From NCBI GenBank assembly GCA_949841365.1, contig CATKZI010000001.1:248001-312000 (forward strand): a stretch of 64,000 nt of DNA. The letters are read 5' to 3'. Position 1 is the first letter of the stretch; every line of letters starts with the position of its first letter. Made by a program: the position numbers and the translations under genes. Positions 31,183 to 40,333 of the stretch are shown in pieces. This DNA is from an uncultured Candidatus Melainabacteria bacterium. GTDB lineage: Bacteria; Cyanobacteriota; Vampirovibrionia; Gastranaerophilales; Gastranaerophilaceae. The notes beneath the pieces were generated by a model, which worked only from the letters and a program-made list of their open reading frames with translations, searched no databases and had not been told where the DNA came from.

Positions 31183-33348
31183 ATGTATATAGCCCCTGTA
31201 AATAGTAGTGTAGAATTTTCAGCACGCAAGCCTGTTAAAAGAAATCAAAATGTTTCCCGGCCACAGGAAAATAACAATAAAAAGACCGCAGGTCTTGTCA
31301 TAGCAACAGCATTGGCTGCAGCAACTCTCGGTGGTGCTATTGCTCACCACAGAGCATCAAAAGCTGGTTCTGCGGTTGAAGACGGGCTTCGCAGAGAGTT
31401 AAAAAGATTATATAACAGTGCTCCTTATTCTGAAAACAGATCATTAAGAGAACAATTGGCAAATTTAACTTCTGATAATGAAGCATTAAACAATGCAAAT
31501 CGGGCATTACGTAAAACAATTGAAGAAACAAAAGCAAAATTTACTGATATCTTTGAAGGCGATTTAGCTCCAAAAGAAGTACGCGAAAGAATCCTTGAAA
31601 GATTAAGAAGAACAATAAATGAAGGTGATTACGGCTACGATATCGCAAATCCGCCCGTTACAGGCAAAAAAGGACCGTCCTCTCATCTGCCTGTCGCAGG
31701 AGAAATTCCTTTGCCGTCGGCAGTTGGAACTACAAACAGAGCAGGCATGATAGATTTACATATTCCTCAAATCGGAAGTGACGGAAGATTTAGTTTAGAA
31801 CTTCCTATGGGTGAAGCAAGAATATCAACAATGCCGTCTAAAAATTTCAAATCCAGAAAAGGTGAAATCGGTATTTCCGAGGAATATTCAGAGGCTGTAA
31901 GATGGAACAGCGATAAAGTTGCACGTGATATTATGCAAAACTTCTATGATGGTCACGGACAAACTCTTGACGGTGTAAGAATGGTATTTACACCTGCAGG
32001 AAACGGCAGATACAGAGTCAGAATTGACGGAAAATCAACTTATACTCCTGATAAAGCCGTAATTCTCGGAGCTTCGGGAAAACGCGGTAATACAAATTCT
32101 GCAGGCGGCTACGGTGAAGGCTTAAAAATGGCTGTAATAAAACTGTTAAAAGATTACGGCTCCGGTGATGTAAAAGTTGCATCAGATAACTGGCAGGCAT
32201 TATTTAACCTTGAAAAAAGTGACCTTTGCGATGAACGTTTACTTTCATATTCTCTTGACAGAGTAGAACCGTTTAACGGAAACTTTATAGAATTTGAAAC
32301 AGACAGTATGGAATTGTTGCAATCATTGAGAAAAACAGTTAACCGCTTCTATCATTCAAGCAATCCTGATTTCAGATGTCCTGATTTTGAAAACGATCTT
32401 ATGGGTATAAAAGTTTTACCTGAAGGTCAAAGGGGCGGAATTTATATTGCTGGTCAAAGATTTGAATTTGACGGCGATTTTGACGGACTTGACGGTGTTA
32501 CAATATTTATCAAACCGAATTTGAACAAAATTTCTGTTCTTGACCAATCCCGTGACAGAATTTCTCTAAACAAATCTAATTTAGATGAAATTGCAATGTG
32601 GCTTGCACGTAATAACGGTATGTCCGCTGATGACAAAGCAAAACTTTTAAAATCATTGGAAAGTTATTGGGATCATAAAAATTATAGTCAAGAAGGTCCG
32701 ATGGACAGTTTTGTTGAAAATTTCTTAAGCTATATAGACCAAAGAGATGTAGTTAAAAGATTGCACATACGCTTCCCTGAAAAATATGTTGCTTATTCTT
32801 CTGCCTCACCTGAAGTTGTAAGAGATTTGAGAATAAACGGATATAAGGTGTGTCAACCGGGATTTTCAAATATCGGAATGCCGACAATTCGTGATGTTTT
32901 AGGTGATGCAAGAGCACATGATGTTGTTATCCCGAATGATGTTCAGAAAAAGAAAATACTTATACTTAAAGAAGCATTAAGAAAACTTTCTCCTGCATTG
33001 AAAGACAAACATTTTACGGCAAGTGAACTTGATGCACATATCTATATGTTTGACAGAACCGCATCACGCGACAGAAGACTGCATTCTAATTGTAATGCAG
33101 AAGCAATTCTTGACAACGGTGTTTCAAAAGGTTTCTGGATTGATAAAGGTTATCTTGACAGAGCAAGTTTCAATGATGTATTAGAAACAGCACTTCATGA
33201 ACTTTCGCACAAAGCAGGCGGTGATGAAAGCGCTGAATTTTCATACAAATTGACAGATGTTAACGCAGATGCAATCGGTCATTTGCTTAATGATATCAAA
33301 TCAAGAAATGAAATTCAGGCTCTGGCGTCATTGTGGAGCAGCCTCTAA
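31183..33348 (+). CDS. Membrane GHKL-ATPase-like/zincin fusion protein
   Basis: A 721-residue protein of unusual layout. Residues 1-35 are polar and basic; 36-54 form a hydrophobic helix (AGLVIATALAAATLGGAIA). Then comes a coiled coil (about 65-125). Residues about 230-460 resemble a GHKL ATPase: VARDIMQNFYDG (N-box, 247-257) and SAGGYGEGLKMAVI (G2-like box, 306-319). The C-terminal region has a zinc protease motif HELSH at 672-676 with nearby Glu682/685 as possible third ligand. It might be a membrane-tethered protease with a nucleotide-driven module. No family name comes to mind. ATG 31183 follows GAAAGGTAGTTTAAAC; the TTG at 31165 is less likely. Confidence 0.6.
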   Translation: MYIAPVNSSVEFSARKPVKRNQNVSRPQENNNKKTAGLVIATALAAATLGGAIAHHRASKAGSAVEDGLRRELKRLYNSAPYSENRSLREQLANLTSDNEALNNANRALRKTIEETKAKFTDIFEGDLAPKEVRERILERLRRTINEGDYGYDIANPPVTGKKGPSSHLPVAGEIPLPSAVGTTNRAGMIDLHIPQIGSDGRFSLELPMGEARISTMPSKNFKSRKGEIGISEEYSEAVRWNSDKVARDIMQNFYDGHGQTLDGVRMVFTPAGNGRYRVRIDGKSTYTPDKAVILGASGKRGNTNSAGGYGEGLKMAVIKLLKDYGSGDVKVASDNWQALFNLEKSDLCDERLLSYSLDRVEPFNGNFIEFETDSMELLQSLRKTVNRFYHSSNPDFRCPDFENDLMGIKVLPEGQRGGIYIAGQRFEFDGDFDGLDGVTIFIKPNLNKISVLDQSRDRISLNKSNLDEIAMWLARNNGMSADDKAKLLKSLESYWDHKNYSQEGPMDSFVENFLSYIDQRDVVKRLHIRFPEKYVAYSSASPEVVRDLRINGYKVCQPGFSNIGMPTIRDVLGDARAHDVVIPNDVQKKKILILKEALRKLSPALKDKHFTASELDAHIYMFDRTASRDRRLHSNCNAEAILDNGVSKGFWIDKGYLDRASFNDVLETALHELSHKAGGDESAEFSYKLTDVNADAIGHLLNDIKSRNEIQALASLWSSL

Positions 33349-34901
33349 GATTTTTTTGAACCTTTATCGGCAAGCTCGGAATCCAATCTTAAAAATACAG
33401 GTTTGATATCCTCTTTTGAGATAAGTTTTCCAACCTTAATGCTGTCTGCTGTCAAATCGTCAAGTTTTGTGCTCAAATCAAATGACAATTGTCTTGCCAT
33501 ATCTTTTGCAATATTCGGGCAGTACGGATAAATTAATGATGCGATTACACACATTACATCAAGTACGTTTGTCAAAACTTGTCCGCACTCAACCATTTTT
33601 TCTTCTTTTGCCAATGTCCAAGGTGCGTTATCCTGAACATATTTGTTTGTTGCATCAACAAGCGAAATTATTTCTAAACCTGCTTCTGCAAGTTCAAAGT
33701 TGTCAAAGTGGTTTTTAACGATTTGAACTGTTCCTAATGCTTTTTTAGCTAAAAGATTTTCAGCCTTAAATTCAGCTTTAACTTCACCGTCAAAATATTT
33801 CACAAGCATTGAAAGGGTTCTGTTCAAAAGATTGCCCATGCTGTTTGCAAGGTGCGCGTTAACTTTTTCTTTAAAATCGTCATCTGAATAGTTTCCGTCA
33901 CGTCCGCAAGGCGCAGATGTTGCCATATAATATCTGAATGCATCAGGATATTCCATATTAAAGTTTTCCAATACAGATGTTGGAGAAACTACGTTGCCCA
34001 AAGATTTTGACATTTTAGTTTCGTCAATCGTAATCCAACCGTGTGCAAAAATGTGTTTTGGCAAAGGTAAATCCAACGCCATCAAAAATGCAGGCCAGTA
34101 GATACTGTGGAATTTCAAAATATCTTTACCGATTACGTGAACATCACACGGCCAGTATTTTTTGAAATCGTCAGAATTTTCGTCATAACCAAGAGCCGTG
34201 ATATAGTTTGAAAGTGCATCAATCCAAACATAAATTGATTGTTCGTCGTCGCCCAAAACATCAATACCCCATTGAACATTTGATTTTGCACGTGATACGG
34301 AGATGTCTTGAATATCTTCCAACTGGTTCAAAACTTCATTAGCTCTGAATTCAGGCAGAATAAAATCAGGATGGTCTTTAATATGTTTGATGATTGCATC
34401 TTTGTATTTTGAAAGTTTAAAGAAATAATTTTCTTCTTTTACAACTTCGGGTTTTTTCAAGTGGTCAGGGCAAAGTCCGTCTTCTGTCAAATCTTTAGGA
34501 TTCAAAAAGCATTCGCAGCCCGAACAATATAATCCTTCATAAGAATGTTTGTAAATATCGCCCTGTTTCAATAATTTATCAAAGATATGCTGAACTGCAA
34601 CTTCGTGATAATCGTCAGTAGTTCTGATAAATTTTGTATAATCAATATCTAAAGCTTTCCACGCATCTTTAAATTTTTGTGCATTCATATCGCACAATTC
34701 TTTAGGTGTAATCCCTTGTGATGCTGCGGTTTTTTGGATTTTAATCCCGTGTTCGTCAGTACCTGTCAAGAAATAAACATCATCACATCTTTGTGAATAA
34801 TGTCTTGCAATTACGTCAGTTAATATTTTTTCATAGGCGTGACCGATGTGCGGAGCGCCGTTTACATAATCTATTGCTGTTGTTATATAATATCTATTCA
34901 T
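33345..34901 (-). CDS. metG: Methionyl-tRNA synthetase
   Basis: Class I aminoacyl-tRNA synthetase charging Met. The 518-residue protein has the HIGH motif in NGAPHIGHAYEKILTDVI, a zinc knuckle in the connective region (YCSGCECFLNPKDLTEDGLC), KMSKS in ETKMSKSLGN, and an anticodon-binding helical domain. It ends without the C-terminal EMAP-like tRNA-binding domain found in E. coli MetG, as in many bacteria with the short form. Convergent with the zincin fusion gene, overlapping by 4 bp. Confidence 0.97.
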   Translation of the reverse strand: MNRYYITTAIDYVNGAPHIGHAYEKILTDVIARHYSQRCDDVYFLTGTDEHGIKIQKTAASQGITPKELCDMNAQKFKDAWKALDIDYTKFIRTTDDYHEVAVQHIFDKLLKQGDIYKHSYEGLYCSGCECFLNPKDLTEDGLCPDHLKKPEVVKEENYFFKLSKYKDAIIKHIKDHPDFILPEFRANEVLNQLEDIQDISVSRAKSNVQWGIDVLGDDEQSIYVWIDALSNYITALGYDENSDDFKKYWPCDVHVIGKDILKFHSIYWPAFLMALDLPLPKHIFAHGWITIDETKMSKSLGNVVSPTSVLENFNMEYPDAFRYYMATSAPCGRDGNYSDDDFKEKVNAHLANSMGNLLNRTLSMLVKYFDGEVKAEFKAENLLAKKALGTVQIVKNHFDNFELAEAGLEIISLVDATNKYVQDNAPWTLAKEEKMVECGQVLTNVLDVMCVIASLIYPYCPNIAKDMARQLSFDLSTKLDDLTADSIKVGKLISKEDIKPVFLRLDSELADKGSKKS

Positions 34902-34948
34902 TCTTTTTGCCCTCTTTGTAGATTTTTGTGAAATTTTGTCTATTGCCT

Positions 34949-34967
34949 CCAGAGGCTAAAGCCTCCG
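34949..34967. repeat. GAGGC palindromic repeat
   Basis: CCAGAGGCTAAAGCCTCCG, third copy of the hairpin repeat (others at 4774 and 22010). It lies between metG and the membrane glycosyltransferase gene, so it may act as the latter's terminator, although the T-run is short. Confidence 0.6.
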
Positions 34968-34982
34968 TTTCTCCTCATAAAA

Positions 34983-36458
34983 TTATTTTAACATAAAAAT
35001 ATTATACCTATAGCCGTCATCAATAATACTAATAAGCTCGTAATTTTCCTGAACAAACCCGCAAAAATCAAGTGCATAATCTTTGCAAATATATTCAAAA
35101 CCGTAATCTCTCATATTCAAGTTGTTTAAAATTATGTATTTTGGCGGATTTTGGCTGAAATGTTCAATAATTTTATCCTCTCCGAAAGTTTCGACATACA
35201 AAGGAAGCATAGAGTTATAAAATCCGTCGGATTGTCTGTTTGCAAGGAAATTTATCATCATTCCCTCAGGAAAAACAACAACTTTATCGGTCGGTTTTGT
35301 GTTTTCTTTTACATAATCAACGATTTTGTCGGGCATTTTTGCGTAAGAACCAAGATTATTGAATACAAATATAAACGCACTCAATAAAATAAAATAAATT
35401 CCGACGACTTTGTCAAACCTTCGCGGAAGAAGGGACAACAACGCAATCAACAAAATCGAAACGTAATATGTGCCATAACTTCCCATAATCAACAACCAGA
35501 AAACTTTTGCACTTACTAAAAGTACAGAAACCGTTAAAAAATTCCAATTTTTAAACCAAATTGCAATAAATAACAAAATTGGCAAAAATCCGAACATTAC
35601 TTTTGCTTCCAAGAAAATTACAGCCAAAATAAAAGAAATAATTGTGATTATTTTTTTGTCTTTCCAAGTGCCGAAAAGTATTCCGCCAAAAGGAACTGCG
35701 AATTTTAAAAACAAAACTAAATCCGTTAATAAAGCTTTCGGGTGAAAATATATTCCGCTGTTCTGGTAAAAATATGTCAGGGTCTTACTTTTTGCCATAT
35801 TTTTTACAATAGTAAGCGAATTGATTAAATCCGAAATTTGCAAACCCTGTATAAATAAAATTCCAAAACTTAAAATCGGTACAGAAACAAAGCTCAACAA
35901 AGCTTTCCAATCTTTTTGCTTAAAGATTAAAAACAAAATAACAAATCCGTAAAGCAAAAAATCGTATTTGCAGGTTATGCAAACGCCGGCTAAAAGCGCC
36001 GAAAGCCACAATTTATCCTTTATAAAATAAAGCGAATAAATAAACGCAATCAACCCGTACAAAACCGCCCACGAATACGGAAAATGAAAATTAAATATGC
36101 TTGTTGTAGTTATACCGACCGCAATCGTAAACAAACCGAGTGAAAAGCTCAAAAACTTTGACATATAACGGTTTGCCAGTAAATATACACCGCTTACAGT
36201 CAATAGCGAACAAACCGCCCCCGCGCCAAACAATGTAGAAAGTTTTGCTCCGAAAATTTTATATAAAACCGCATTAATCTGATATGCCAAAGGGCCGTAA
36301 ATATTAAATAAATCCTTGTATAAAACGTCACCTGCAAGAATTCTTTCGGGATAATAAACCTCACGCCCGAAATCAATCAACCAGCCCGAGTAATGTCCCA
36401 GAAACATTGCCAAACCCGCTATACACAAAATCCACAAAATTATAAGATATTTATTCAT
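34983..36458 (-). CDS. Polytopic membrane GT-C-type glycosyltransferase-like protein
   Basis: A 491-residue integral membrane protein with about ten hydrophobic segments. The first extracytoplasmic loop reads WLIDFGREVYYPERILAGD followed by VLYKDLFNIYGPLAYQINAV, the layout of GT-C enzymes (PMT/ArnT-like) that move sugars from polyprenyl phosphates; the DFGRE acidic residue would be the catalytic base. The C-terminal soluble tail (QNPPKYIILNNLNMRDYGFE) is typical of this class. It probably adds sugars to lipids or proteins at the periplasmic face; acceptor unknown. Confidence 0.7.
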   Translation of the reverse strand: MNKYLIILWILCIAGLAMFLGHYSGWLIDFGREVYYPERILAGDVLYKDLFNIYGPLAYQINAVLYKIFGAKLSTLFGAGAVCSLLTVSGVYLLANRYMSKFLSFSLGLFTIAVGITTTSIFNFHFPYSWAVLYGLIAFIYSLYFIKDKLWLSALLAGVCITCKYDFLLYGFVILFLIFKQKDWKALLSFVSVPILSFGILFIQGLQISDLINSLTIVKNMAKSKTLTYFYQNSGIYFHPKALLTDLVLFLKFAVPFGGILFGTWKDKKIITIISFILAVIFLEAKVMFGFLPILLFIAIWFKNWNFLTVSVLLVSAKVFWLLIMGSYGTYYVSILLIALLSLLPRRFDKVVGIYFILLSAFIFVFNNLGSYAKMPDKIVDYVKENTKPTDKVVVFPEGMMINFLANRQSDGFYNSMLPLYVETFGEDKIIEHFSQNPPKYIILNNLNMRDYGFEYICKDYALDFCGFVQENYELISIIDDGYRYNIFMLK

Positions 36459-36543
36459 ATTACAAAATTTAACAAAAATTTATATAAAAAGCAATTTTTG
36501 TCAAAAAAATAACTTTATATACATGTAAAAGGTTGAAAGGTTA

Positions 36544-36619
36544 AACGGGAACGAGCGTATGCGAAGTGACATACCAATATCCTTAAAGTTCCTGAATAGT
36601 AATTGCAAAGGGTTAAAAA
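36544..36619 (+). repeat. Dispersed repeats ending in RBS
   Basis: ACGGGAACGAGCGTATGCG and AAGTGACATACCAATAT match the repeats at 17241 and 63508. It ends AATTGCAAAGGGTTAAAAA before the ATG of the next gene, the same RBS-bearing tail as before the HIT, adaptor and 2224 genes. Confidence 0.65.
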
Positions 36620-37078
36620 ATGTCTGCAAATTGGGCGAATAATTTAGATATGTTAGCGCAAAACGGTGTTTTGGATTTTGATGCCGCATCATTTGTAACA
36701 GGTCAAGCTCCAAGATATGTCGGTGCGCCGTCACTTCCGCCATCACCTTATGTCGGCCCGCCGCTTCCGCCTGCTCCCGCTCTCAGTCAGCCTCAGGTAG
36801 ATGAGTTTCATCAGAAAAAAGCTAAAATCCCTCCAAAAGAAGAACAAAACAAAGATTACATAAAAAATCCAACCTGGAAAAAATGGGTATTCGGTGCGTT
36901 AGCCGTTGCAACACTTGGTGTTGGAATTTGGAAATTCAAATCTATGACCAAATGGGTTAAAAACACATTTAATAAAATAAACTGGAAATCAACAAAGAAA
37001 TTCTTTATTGATAAAGGCAAAGCAATCGGTAAATTTTTCACAGACGGTTGGAAAAAACTGTTTAAAAAGAAACCGTAA
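36620..37078 (+). CDS. Proline-rich single-pass protein with basic tail, 152 aa
   Basis: No family recognised. Order: a short N-terminal helix (MSANWANNLDMLAQNGVLDF), a Pro-rich region (PPSPYVGPPLPPAPALSQ), one membrane helix (WVFGALAVATLGVGIWKF) and a Lys/Trp-rich amphipathic tail with repeated motifs (STKKFFIDKGKAIGKFFTDG, ending KKLFKKKP). The basic tail could lie on the membrane or bind DNA or phospholipid. A clean terminator follows, so it is a monocistronic unit. Confidence 0.6.
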   Translation: MSANWANNLDMLAQNGVLDFDAASFVTGQAPRYVGAPSLPPSPYVGPPLPPAPALSQPQVDEFHQKKAKIPPKEEQNKDYIKNPTWKKWVFGALAVATLGVGIWKFKSMTKWVKNTFNKINWKSTKKFFIDKGKAIGKFFTDGWKKLFKKKP

Positions 37079-37107
37079 AAAGCTCCCCCGATAAGGGAGC
37101 TTTTTTA
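37079..37107 (+). terminator. Intrinsic terminator
   Basis: AAGCTCCC-CCGATA-AGGGAGCTTTTTT starts immediately after the stop codon of the 36620-37078 gene. It resembles the terminator at 9500. Confidence 0.9.
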
Positions 37108-37113
37108 CAATTG

Positions 37114-37386
37114 TTAAATATCAATTAACGTAAACTCATCCCCGAGTTCATCTTCAATCATCTTTGCAAATTCGGAAAATTTTATTCCTAAAGCTTCTGC
37201 AGTTTTCCAAATAGTACTAAATTGAGGGTCGGTTTCACCATTTTCAAGTCTGCTCAAATTTCCGCTATATAAATCATATTCATTTGCAAGTTTATTACCT
37301 GAAGTTTGTTTATTCTCACGAAGTTGTCTAACAAGTTTTCCGACAATTTTCTTAAAATGTAAAATTTTTTCTTTTCTATCTTGCAT
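37114..37386 (-). CDS. XRE-family HTH regulator
   Basis: A 90-residue protein with one Cro/C1-type HTH: VGKLVRQLRENKQTSGNKLA then NEYDLYSGNLSRLENGETDP and FSTIWKTAEALGIKFSEFAK. The acidic C-terminus (MIEDELGDEFTLIDI) may oligomerise. The gene is divergent from the DUF1796 gene, with AT-rich DNA between them, so it may regulate itself or the neighbour. Confidence 0.85.
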   Translation of the reverse strand: MQDRKEKILHFKKIVGKLVRQLRENKQTSGNKLANEYDLYSGNLSRLENGETDPQFSTIWKTAEALGIKFSEFAKMIEDELGDEFTLIDI

Positions 37387-37481
37387 AAAAAAATAATAAT
37401 AGGTATATTATTTAACAGTTCTGCGAATTCACAGAGGAGATTTTTATTTAATTTATTTTTTCATTTAAAAGGAGAAATACT

Positions 37482-37991
37482 ATGACTAACCTGCTACATG
37501 CCAAAATGTTCATTTGCAAGTTTTTGACTTTCTGGATTATGTCCAAAAAAAACAGAAAACTTGCACGTGAGTTTCTATTCGGATTTTCGTTTACAGATTA
37601 TGTCCGATTTAAAAATGCAAATTACCATATTGTATCTTTAGGTGATAGTTGTCTTACTAAAACTTTAATGGTTGCAACAGGATTTAAACCTCGCAGATTT
37701 TATGGAGAAAAGTCTTGCCCGTTTGATTTGTGTTGTTCAAGAAATTTTAACAGAATAACAGAATTAATCGAAAATGACTTTGAAGGATTTTTTAACAGTA
37801 TTGATATGGATAAGTTCCCGCACGATGAAAAATTTAACTTTGTTCATTTCAAAAAACGATATGAAAAAAGAATACAAAACTTTTTAGATATTGAACAATC
37901 AAACAAAAAAGTATATTACATTTATTCTAATTACTCATCAGTGCCTGATACAAAAGATATTACAAAACTTTACGAAGTGTTGAAAGGATAA
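37482..37991 (+). CDS. DUF1796 papain-like domain protein, possibly truncated
   Basis: A 169-residue protein. The core (YHIVSLGDSCLTKTLMVATG, then KSCPFDLCCSRNFNRITELI and YIYSNYSSVPDTKDITKLYE) matches DUF1796, proposed to be a papain-like cysteine hydrolase with the Cys in GDSC. The usual continuation after the 'YEVL' strand is missing. The reading frame one base over continues about 30 residues past the stop (KFKQYDNKFTIFREYMRKEL), so a frameshift near 37985 may have cut the gene. RBS AAAGGAGAAATACTATG. Confidence 0.65.
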   Translation: MTNLLHAKMFICKFLTFWIMSKKNRKLAREFLFGFSFTDYVRFKNANYHIVSLGDSCLTKTLMVATGFKPRRFYGEKSCPFDLCCSRNFNRITELIENDFEGFFNSIDMDKFPHDEKFNFVHFKKRYEKRIQNFLDIEQSNKKVYYIYSNYSSVPDTKDITKLYEVLKG

Positions 37992-38057
37992 ATTTAAGCA
38001 ATACGACAATAAATTTACAATATTTAGGGAATATATGAGAAAAGAACTCAAAAAAAA

Positions 38058-38981
38058 TTATTCTATGCGTTTAACTTTTTGAACAATTTTGTCAATGATA
38101 GAAAGGTTTGCAAGGTCGTCGCGAATTTCTTGAGCTTTGCGCGAAAGCTGATTATACACTTGCGAATTTATTTCCCCGCCGATTAAAATCAATACTGATG
38201 TGTAATAAAGCCAAACCATTAGTACCGCAAACGCACCGATTGTACCGTAAACCATATTGTATGTTTTGAGGTTGTTTACATAAATCGAAAATCCCCAAGA
38301 CCCGATTAACCAGAAAGTTGTAAAAAACCAGGTTCCCGGAATTGCGCTTTTACGTTTAAATCTTTCGTTTCCTCTCAAATCAGGTAAAATATAATAACTT
38401 AAAAAAGCCATTAAGAACAATGCCGCAAATGCAACAGGCCAGCGGAGTGTTAAAAGAGTTATTGCAACGCCTGTTGACATGTGGAAATGGCTTACCATAA
38501 GGTTAATGATTGCTTTACCGAATACGATTAAGTTTATACTCAAAAACATTACCATAGTGTCGACAAATACCATTAATAGTGACAAAAGTCTTGTATATAC
38601 AAGGTTTCTGGTTTCCGTAACTTTGTAAGCTCTGTTCAAACCTTTTAAAACGACCGCAATACCGTTTGTTGAAAGAACAAGGGTTACGCAAAAACCGATA
38701 ATTGCAATAAGTCTGCCGTGAGAGAAAATCATAGCTTCCGACAGCACGGTATTAATCAAATTCATAGCCTGTTCGGGCATGAATGTTGCAAGAAAGCGCA
38801 AAATCGGTGTCATCATAGATTTGTGCCCCATCCAGCTGAACACGGAAGTTAAAAACAACATAAAAGGAAAAATTCCGATAACCATCATAAATCCCATTTC
38901 TGCAGCCATTCCGTAGAAATCGTTTTTTATGACAGATATGATTAATCTTTTTAAACCTCTTATAAAATCTTTAAATTTCAT
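38058..38981 (-). CDS. YihY/BrkB-family membrane protein
   Basis: A 307-residue inner-membrane protein with about six helices. The family signature is seen in MAAEMGFMMVIGIFPFMLFL, then LSTNGIAVVLKGLNRAYKVT, and VYGTIGAFAVLMVWLYYTSV followed by LIGGEINSQV near the end. YihY was once thought to be RNase BN; its role is unclear and some members may be transporters. It overlaps the upstream DHH phosphoesterase gene by 11 bp. Confidence 0.9.
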   Translation of the reverse strand: MKFKDFIRGLKRLIISVIKNDFYGMAAEMGFMMVIGIFPFMLFLTSVFSWMGHKSMMTPILRFLATFMPEQAMNLINTVLSEAMIFSHGRLIAIIGFCVTLVLSTNGIAVVLKGLNRAYKVTETRNLVYTRLLSLLMVFVDTMVMFLSINLIVFGKAIINLMVSHFHMSTGVAITLLTLRWPVAFAALFLMAFLSYYILPDLRGNERFKRKSAIPGTWFFTTFWLIGSWGFSIYVNNLKTYNMVYGTIGAFAVLMVWLYYTSVLILIGGEINSQVYNQLSRKAQEIRDDLANLSIIDKIVQKVKRIE

Positions 38982-39936
38982 GTTTTTTTATTTCTTCCAA
39001 CATTTTTTTCACAGCTTCATCAACAGGAGCTTTGATTGTACAGCCTGATGCGAATTTATGTCCGCCTCCGCCGAAAACTTCACAGATTTGTGCAACATCT
39101 GCAAATTTACTACGCATTGAAAATTTTGTTCCACCCGATTTCATCTCTTTTGCAACAAAAGCGATTTGAGTTGTAATGATTGCACGTAACTTTTCAGTCA
39201 AACCTTCCATACACTCATCATTTGCGCCGAATTTTTCCATATCTTTTCGGTAAACTACGGTATATGCAAGCTTGTCGTCATATAAAAATTTTGCCTTGCT
39301 AATGCAATGTGTCTGAAACATTACAAGAGTTTTGCTGTCCGATTCATAAACTTTTTTGTAAATATCAGAGGGGTTAACCCCGATTTCAACAAGTTTTGAA
39401 GCACATTCAAAAGTCTCCGGTTTTGTGTTGTCAAACCTGAAAGAGCCTGTATCTGTAAGGATTGCGGTATATAGACAAATTGCGGTATCAAGATTGATTT
39501 TCCACCCCATTTTTTCAAAGTATTTGAATAGAACTTCACCTGTAGAGCTTGCATTCGGATTAATAATATTCAAATCCGCATAACCGTTGTTTGTTTTGTG
39601 GTGGTCAATATTTGCAGTGTGTTTAGCTTTTTCGAAAAGAATTCCCGCATCGCAAATTCTATCAAATGCTGCAACATCAACATTTATAACAAGGTCGTAT
39701 TCTCTTGATTTATCAATATCATCAAGACTTTTGACTAAATTTATGTTTGGCAGATATTCATAAACGCTCGGAACTTTTGAAACAGCGAGCATATCGCATT
39801 TCTTTTTAAAATTTTCATAAATTGCACTATATAATCCGCACATTGAACCTAAAGTGTCCCCGTCGGGGTTTACGTGTGAGATAATTAATATATTTTTGGA
39901 CGATTTTATGATATCATTTAATTTAGTGCAATCCAT
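38971..39936 (-). CDS. DHH-family phosphoesterase (NrnA-like)
   Basis: Likely degrades short oligonucleotides or pAp/cyclic-dinucleotide products. The 321-residue protein has DHH motifs in order: ISHVNPDGDTLGSMCGLYSA, VINVDVAAFDRI, NIDHHKTNNGYAD, a linker, and the DHHA1 C-terminal GGGHKFASGCTIKAPVDE. Length and layout match NrnA (nanoRNase/pAp phosphatase). Mn2+ is the usual metal. It is transcribed with the YihY-like gene and divergent from the DUF721 gene by 22 bp. Confidence 0.9.
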   Translation of the reverse strand: MDCTKLNDIIKSSKNILIISHVNPDGDTLGSMCGLYSAIYENFKKKCDMLAVSKVPSVYEYLPNINLVKSLDDIDKSREYDLVINVDVAAFDRICDAGILFEKAKHTANIDHHKTNNGYADLNIINPNASSTGEVLFKYFEKMGWKINLDTAICLYTAILTDTGSFRFDNTKPETFECASKLVEIGVNPSDIYKKVYESDSKTLVMFQTHCISKAKFLYDDKLAYTVVYRKDMEKFGANDECMEGLTEKLRAIITTQIAFVAKEMKSGGTKFSMRSKFADVAQICEVFGGGGHKFASGCTIKAPVDEAVKKMLEEIKKHEI

Positions 39937-39958
39937 TCTTTAATATTAACATAAAAAA

Positions 39959-40297
39959 ATGAAAAAGGTTTTATACACAGATTTTGTAACAACAGAAACG
40001 CTCGTAGAGGAGCTTTTCGGCAATAATAAAGAAATAAAAAAAGCCATTACGCGCAGTAATTTGTATAAGTTTTGGTCAAAAGTTGCGGGCGAAAAGTTTG
40101 CACAGCGTTCAAAACCTTATTCAATGATGGGCGGCGGGGTAATGGTTATTGCGTGCGAAAACGCAATTGTTGCACAGGAGCTTACTCTTAGAAAAACACA
40201 GCTTCTGGTAAAGTTTGAACCTTATTTAAAATCGTTAAAAATGAACGTTAAAGATTTGCGTTTTGACCCGAAAAAATGGGTGGTGGAAACAGTATAA
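39959..40297 (+). CDS. DUF721 (DciA-like) protein
   Basis: A 112-residue DUF721 protein. The fold signs are SNLYKFWSKVAGEKFAQRSK, then GGVMVIACENAIVAQELTLR and KTQLLVKFEPYLKSLKMNVK, typical of the KH-like DciA domain that can load DnaB helicase in bacteria lacking DnaC/DnaI. dnaB itself is at 55157-56533. No RBS is obvious. It is 36 bp upstream of hisS. Confidence 0.8.
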   Translation: MKKVLYTDFVTTETLVEELFGNNKEIKKAITRSNLYKFWSKVAGEKFAQRSKPYSMMGGGVMVIACENAIVAQELTLRKTQLLVKFEPYLKSLKMNVKDLRFDPKKWVVETV

Positions 40298-40333
40298 TTT
40301 GACAATTGAGCTTCAAATTTATATAATAACCTT

